Positions 5,001-7,803 of a stretch of DNA of 7,803 nt are shown one piece after another. Position 1 is the stretch's first letter, and each line of letters begins with the position of its first letter. The notes under the pieces are model-generated. The model was not told where the DNA came from and did not search any database. It was given only the letters and a program-made list of their open reading frames with translations. The translations under genes were made by a program, and so were the position numbers. The stretch comes from Acetobacteraceae bacterium (lineage in GTDB: Bacteria > Pseudomonadota > Alphaproteobacteria > Acetobacterales > Acetobacteraceae), in the NCBI GenBank assembly GCA_030039695.1, contig JASHVB010000143.1, positions 1 to 7,803 of the forward strand. Reading direction: 5' to 3'.

Positions 5001-5909
5001 ATGCCGTTGATGACCCTGGAACAGCTGAAGGTCTTCGTGGCGGTTGCAGAGCGCGAGCATGTGACCCGCGCTGCCGAAGCGCTGAACCTTGCACAGTCTG
5101 CCGCCAGTGCGGCAATCGCCGCGCTGGAGGGCCGCCATGGCACGAAGCTGTTCCATCGCGTGGGACGTCGTATCGAACTGACCGAGGCAGGACGTGTGTT
5201 TCTGCATGAGGCGAAGGCTGTGCTCGCAAGGGCGGACGCAGCCGAGCTCACGCTGGCGGAGCTGAGCGGGCTCAAGCGTGGCGTGCTGAATCTCGCGGCC
5301 AGCCAGACCATCGCCAGTTATTGGCTGCCGCGGCACCTGGTGGAATTTCGGCGTAGCCACCCTGGCGTCGACGTCCGGTTGTCCGTGGGCAACACCGCGC
5401 AGGCTGTCCGTGCTGTCAACGACGGACTGGTCGAACTGGGCTTCGTGGAAAGCGCGGTGAACGATCCCAATCTGCTCACGCAACCGGTTGCACGCGACCG
5501 CATGGTGATCGTCGTTGCGCCGGATCATCCCATGGCGCGGCGAGGTACCATTGAGCCCGATGATCTTTACGCCACCGATTGGGTACTGCGCGAGCCCGGC
5601 TCCGGCACACGCTCCGCCATGGAGCGTGCCCTGTCAGAGCAGCAGATCCTGGTCGACCGGCTCCACGTGGCGCTTGAACTGCCATCGAACGAGGCGGTAC
5701 GTGCCGCGGTCGAGTCGGGGATGGGCGCAACCGCGATCTCGGCATCGGTGGTGGCATCGAGCATCGAGGCGGGCCTTCTGCACATGGTCGCCCACCAATT
5801 GCCGGACCGCGAGTTTTGCATCATCCGCCATGCCGAACGTCACGCCGGCAAGGCGGCCGAGGCACTGCAAAAGCTGATTCTCACGACGTCCGGGCTGGTA
5901 TCGAAATAA
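5001..5909 (+). CDS. LysR-family transcriptional regulator
   Basis: This is a 302-residue protein, the normal LysR length. Residues 3-62 form the winged helix-turn-helix ('LEQLKVFVAVAEREHVTRAAEALNLAQSAASAAIAALE', then 'LFHRVGRRIELTEAGRVFL'). A linker helix follows (about 63-90), then the periplasmic-binding-protein-like effector domain: 'GVLNLAASQTIASYWLPRHL' (94-113), 'VELGFVES' (144-151), 'WVLREPGSGTR' (194-204) and 'NEAVRAAVESGMGATAIS' (230-247). The REPGSGTR and GMGA elements are common in the CysL/CbbR-like part of the family. The ATG at 5001 has a GAGGCAG ribosome-binding site about 5 nt upstream. The gene is divergent from hpaB, the usual arrangement for a regulator and its target, but a transposon relic now sits between them. 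The effector is unknown. No T-rich terminator follows it. Confidence 0.95.
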   Translation: MPLMTLEQLKVFVAVAEREHVTRAAEALNLAQSAASAAIAALEGRHGTKLFHRVGRRIELTEAGRVFLHEAKAVLARADAAELTLAELSGLKRGVLNLAASQTIASYWLPRHLVEFRRSHPGVDVRLSVGNTAQAVRAVNDGLVELGFVESAVNDPNLLTQPVARDRMVIVVAPDHPMARRGTIEPDDLYATDWVLREPGSGTRSAMERALSEQQILVDRLHVALELPSNEAVRAAVESGMGATAISASVVASSIEAGLLHMVAHQLPDREFCIIRHAERHAGKAAEALQKLILTTSGLVSK

Positions 5910-5929
5910 CGCGCTCGTCGCAGACCGCG

Positions 5930-6112
5930 TCAGTCCATGACCGCAGAATGGGCGGCCGGTACGGTGCGAAACCGGCGGAGCGGTGGCAGCGGTGTCGGAT
6001 TCCGGTTCGGTATCAGCAGCCTGAAATCATCGTCCTGGGCGACGATCCGCGATGGCTGGCCGATCATCGCGTTCGTTGCCTGGGCGCCAAGAAGCGCAGC
6101 GGTTGACATCAT
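5930..6112 (-). CDS. Doubtful small ORF, second of a coupled pair
   Basis: This 60-residue frame starts at ATG 6112-6110, overlapping the TGA (6111-6109) of the preceding frame, an arrangement typical of translational coupling. It begins 'MMSTAALLGAQATNAMIG' and ends with a Pro/Arg-rich stretch. No family was recognised and there is no separate ribosome-binding site. It may be the out-of-frame tail of the preceding frame, in which case both are fragments of one decayed gene. Confidence 0.2.
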   Translation of the reverse strand: MMSTAALLGAQATNAMIGQPSRIVAQDDDFRLLIPNRNPTPLPPLRRFRTVPAAHSAVMD

Positions 6113-6396
6113 ATGTGCAGGCGAACGTCGAACATGTGGTGCAGCGGCGAGACGCAGCCCATCAGCAACGAGTGTTCCACAAGCATGTTCTGATCCACCC
6201 GCGCCTCGCTCACCGACCCGCCAATCGCTATCCCGATGTTCTGTAGCAATCTCGGCTGGAGCCGACCAAGCATCGCGAATGCCTCCAGTGTTGCGCCGGG
6301 TATCAGCTCCTCACCCCCGACAAACTCTCCATTCCGGGACGCCTTGCACAACCAAGCGGGCTGATTCCCTTCGGACGGTTCTACGGCCGGCGGCAA
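6109..6396 (-). CDS. Doubtful small ORF or gene remnant behind the propeller gene
   Basis: This 95-residue frame lies on the same strand 27 nt after the propeller-gene stop. Its only long start is TTG at 6396; inner ATGs at about 6265 and 6190 would give much shorter products. The C-terminal half ('FAMLGRLQPRLLQNIGIAIGG', 'EARVDQNMLVEHSLLMG', 'VSPLHHMFDVRLHI') has a balanced composition unlike the Arg/Pro-rich shadow frames, so it may be real or the remnant of a longer gene. I do not recognise a family. It is in the same frame as the propeller gene, separated from it by that gene's stop codon. Confidence 0.27.
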   Translation of the reverse strand: MPPAVEPSEGNQPAWLCKASRNGEFVGGEELIPGATLEAFAMLGRLQPRLLQNIGIAIGGSVSEARVDQNMLVEHSLLMGCVSPLHHMFDVRLHI

Positions 6397-6405
6397 GGCT
6401 AGTCC

Positions 6406-6418
6406 GCCACGGGGTGGC
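6406..6418 (-). terminator. Small hairpin just behind the propeller-gene stop
   Basis: On the minus strand GCCAC-CCC-GTGGC forms a 5-bp stem with a 3-base loop, 5 nt after the stop codon of the propeller gene. No T-run follows. It is a weak terminator candidate and could be chance in GC-rich DNA. Confidence 0.22.
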
Positions 6419-6423
6419 TCAGC

Positions 6424-7254
6424 TCAGAAGAATGCCAAGGCCTGCCCGTTCAGTCGCGGCAACCGTGCGATAGCACCCAAGCACGCGCCGCTCGCGAAAT
6501 CGAAGCCGACAACTTCGTCCTGTGCAACGCAGTAGAGGTTTCCATCCGGCGCAAAACGCAACCCGCGCGGCCTGCGGAATTCGGCCCGACCGTCTGATGA
6601 GAGCACCCGCACGAGATGTCCATCATTTGCGTCATATTCGCGGACCGTCGTTCGCGCATCCGCTGCACCGAATGGGCGCTCGCTGGTAACAAGAATGTTG
6701 CCATTCGGTGCGATCAGGAGGTCCAGCGGACTGAGCTCGGCATCCCGCACGAACCGAGGCGCAACTATGCGTCCCCCGGGCGCGATCGCGACGATGGTGT
6801 CGTCACCCATTCCGTTTGGACCGATACCTGATGCAAGGAACAAGCGACCGTCATGGCCGAAGGCAAATCCGCGCGGAAACGGCACGACGCCTGGCGTCAG
6901 AACATGCTCCCCGGCCACGTCAAGCTCACGCGTAAGCGCCATGATCGTGCGCGCGCTGCGCAATCCGATGTAATAGCGGCGATCGGGGCCAAAAATACCG
7001 CCGCCGGGATTGAGCCCGTCGATCGGGCCGGTATCGCGAACAATCGCTCCGTGCACATCGAGCGCCAGGACCCGATCGGCGCCGCTGTTGAGGAACAGCA
7101 ACCCGGCCTCGTTGTCCACCGCCAGGCCGCGCGGATCGACGATGCGAGGATCGTCGCTGAACACACCGAGCGGCTTGCCGCTGCTGTCGAAGCCGAGCAA
7201 CGCGCCATAGCCGTTGCCGTTCGCTCCTGTGGCACTTGTGACCAAAATCCGCAT
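6424..7254 (-). CDS. NHL/SMP-30-like beta-propeller protein
   Basis: This is a complete 276-residue protein starting at ATG 7254-7252. It is built of recurring blade-like units: 'DPRGLAVDNEAGLLFLNSGADRVLALD' (40-66), 'FPRGFAFGHDGRLFLASG' (126-143), 'SPLDLLIAPNGNILVTS' (175-191) and 'RPRGLRFAPDGNLYCVAQDEVVGFD' (228-252). This [S/R/F]P-x-[G/D]-[L/F]-x-[I/F]-x-x-[D/N]G-x-[L/I] pattern is typical of NHL-repeat and SMP-30/gluconolactonase-like six-bladed propellers. No signal peptide is evident, so a cytoplasmic location is likely. I could not confirm the metal-binding residues of true lactonases, so no enzymatic activity is assigned; it could be a lactonase-like hydrolase or a binding propeller. 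It starts 5 nt after the stop of the molybdenum-enzyme subunit, and its ribosome-binding region (GGATAG) overlaps that gene's 3' end, so the two are almost certainly cotranscribed and coupled. Confidence 0.85.
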   Translation of the reverse strand: MRILVTSATGANGNGYGALLGFDSSGKPLGVFSDDPRIVDPRGLAVDNEAGLLFLNSGADRVLALDVHGAIVRDTGPIDGLNPGGGIFGPDRRYYIGLRSARTIMALTRELDVAGEHVLTPGVVPFPRGFAFGHDGRLFLASGIGPNGMGDDTIVAIAPGGRIVAPRFVRDAELSPLDLLIAPNGNILVTSERPFGAADARTTVREYDANDGHLVRVLSSDGRAEFRRPRGLRFAPDGNLYCVAQDEVVGFDFASGACLGAIARLPRLNGQALAFF

Positions 7255-7259
7255 TGTCG

Positions 7260-7803
7260 CTATCCATTGGCCATGATTTTTTCGATGGTGATCGGCAGGT
7301 CGCGCACGCGCTTTCCCGTTGCGTGGTAGACGGCATTGGCGATGGCAGGCGCCACCGATACGGCGGTCAGTTCTCCGAGGCCTTTGGCCCCCAGCGGGCT
7401 GGCTTCCTCATCAAACTGACCACAGAACAATACCTCGAGATCGGGGATGTCTGCGTTGGTCGGCACCAGGTAGCCGGAACAGTTCCGGTGCAGGAAGCGC
7501 CCCAAAGCCGGATCGGTTTCGGATCGCTCCATCAACGCTTGGCCGGTTCCCCAGATGATGCCGCCGATCGCCTGACTGCGCGCCAGTTTTGGATTGATGA
7601 TGCGGCCGGCATCATAGGCACCCACCAGGCGTCGCAAGCGGACCTGGCCGAGATCCTCATCGACGTGCACTTCGGCGAAGACGGCGGCGAAGCTAAAGAT
7701 CGCCTTTGGCCCATTAGCCTCGTCGACCGGGTCGTAGCCCGCTTCGGCGACAACCGGCTCGTTGCTATAGGCGGCCTTCTCGCGCGCAGCCTGTGCCGCC
7801 AGC
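7260..7803 (-). CDS. Xanthine dehydrogenase/aldehyde oxidase-family molybdenum-binding subunit, C-terminal part
   Basis: The frame is open from the window edge to the stop at 7262-7260, giving 180 residues; the rest lies beyond 7803. The GTG near 7670 is internal, not the start. Diagnostic elements are 'FAAVFAEVHVDEDLGQVRLRRLVGAYDAGRIINPKLARSQ', 'GGIIWGTGQALME' and 'NPLGAKGLGE'-type 'SPLGAKGLGELTAVSVAPAIANAVYHATGKRVRDLPIT'. The Glu encoded at 7371-7373 in GAKGLGE is the expected catalytic base that activates the Mo-OH group. These subunits bind molybdopterin and hydroxylate aldehydes or N-heterocycles, passing electrons to FAD and [2Fe-2S] subunits. The sequence resembles the separate-subunit bacterial type (PaoC/YagR-like). 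The partner subunits are expected upstream, outside the window. The substrate is not readable from this part. Confidence 0.93.
   Translation of the reverse strand, partial: LAAQAAREKAAYSNEPVVAEAGYDPVDEANGPKAIFSFAAVFAEVHVDEDLGQVRLRRLVGAYDAGRIINPKLARSQAIGGIIWGTGQALMERSETDPALGRFLHRNCSGYLVPTNADIPDLEVLFCGQFDEEASPLGAKGLGELTAVSVAPAIANAVYHATGKRVRDLPITIEKIMANG

Larger units (their letters stand above)
5910..6423. other. Convergent intergenic region with no secure gene
   Basis: This 514-nt stretch lies between the 3' ends of the LysR gene and the propeller gene. Two small minus-strand frames overlap here and are listed as doubtful genes. The plus-strand frame 5937-6473 runs into the antisense of the propeller gene and shows no domain. 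I see no RNA gene, T-rich terminator or insertion-sequence end. Confidence 0.45.

Noticed and set aside
4788..5528. Long minus-strand open frame (246 codons)
   Set aside because: Most of it is antisense to the DNA-binding half of the LysR gene, and its translation has no recognisable motif.
5937..6473. Plus-strand open frame of 178 codons
   Set aside because: It has no domain or ribosome-binding site and ends inside the antisense of the propeller gene.

Overview
The window is a GC-rich stretch of bacterial chromosome. Codon use, operon style and the gene families present suggest an alphaproteobacterium, perhaps of the Acetobacteraceae or a related Rhodospirillales group. That placement is an inference from general character; no rRNA or tRNA is present to test it. 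The content is typical of an accessory catabolic region: flavin-dependent and molybdenum-dependent oxidoreductases, a LysR regulator, poorly conserved small genes and the remains of a transposable element.

Layout from left to right. (1) Positions 1-951, plus strand: the 3' two thirds of an NtaA/SnaA/DszA-type FMNH2-dependent monooxygenase. (2) 1029-1628, minus strand: a complete DUF1989 (urea carboxylase-associated) protein, convergent with the monooxygenase. (3) 1629-1911: a regulatory-looking intergenic region with a GC-rich hairpin, a dyad and a repeated TCATGCCC motif. (4) 1912-2406, plus strand: an unrecognised single-pass membrane protein. (5) 2407-2707: no convincing gene, but two strong palindromes. 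(6) 2708-4159, minus strand: an HpaB-family FADH2-dependent aromatic hydroxylase. (7) 4160-5000: non-coding on current evidence. It holds a decayed 3' end of an IS200/IS605-type tnpB and a typical right-end hairpin of such an element. (8) 5001-5909, plus strand: a LysR-type regulator transcribed away from hpaB. (9) 5910-6423: two doubtful small overlapping minus-strand reading frames. (10) 6424-7254, minus strand: an NHL/SMP-30-like beta-propeller protein. It lies 5 nt behind (11) 7260-7803, minus strand: the C-terminal part of a xanthine dehydrogenase/aldehyde oxidase-family molybdenum subunit.

How the genes may work together. Both flavin monooxygenases (the NtaA type and the HpaB type) consume free reduced flavin, so each needs a flavin reductase, and none is encoded here. 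The LysR gene is divergent from hpaB and is the natural candidate regulator, although the transposon relic now lies between them. The molybdenum enzyme and the propeller protein form a separate minus-strand operon whose upstream part is outside the window. I found no intact, clearly new system. The best unexplained signal is the tnpB relic with its structured right end at about 4400-4826, followed by the repeated-motif region at 1761-1899.
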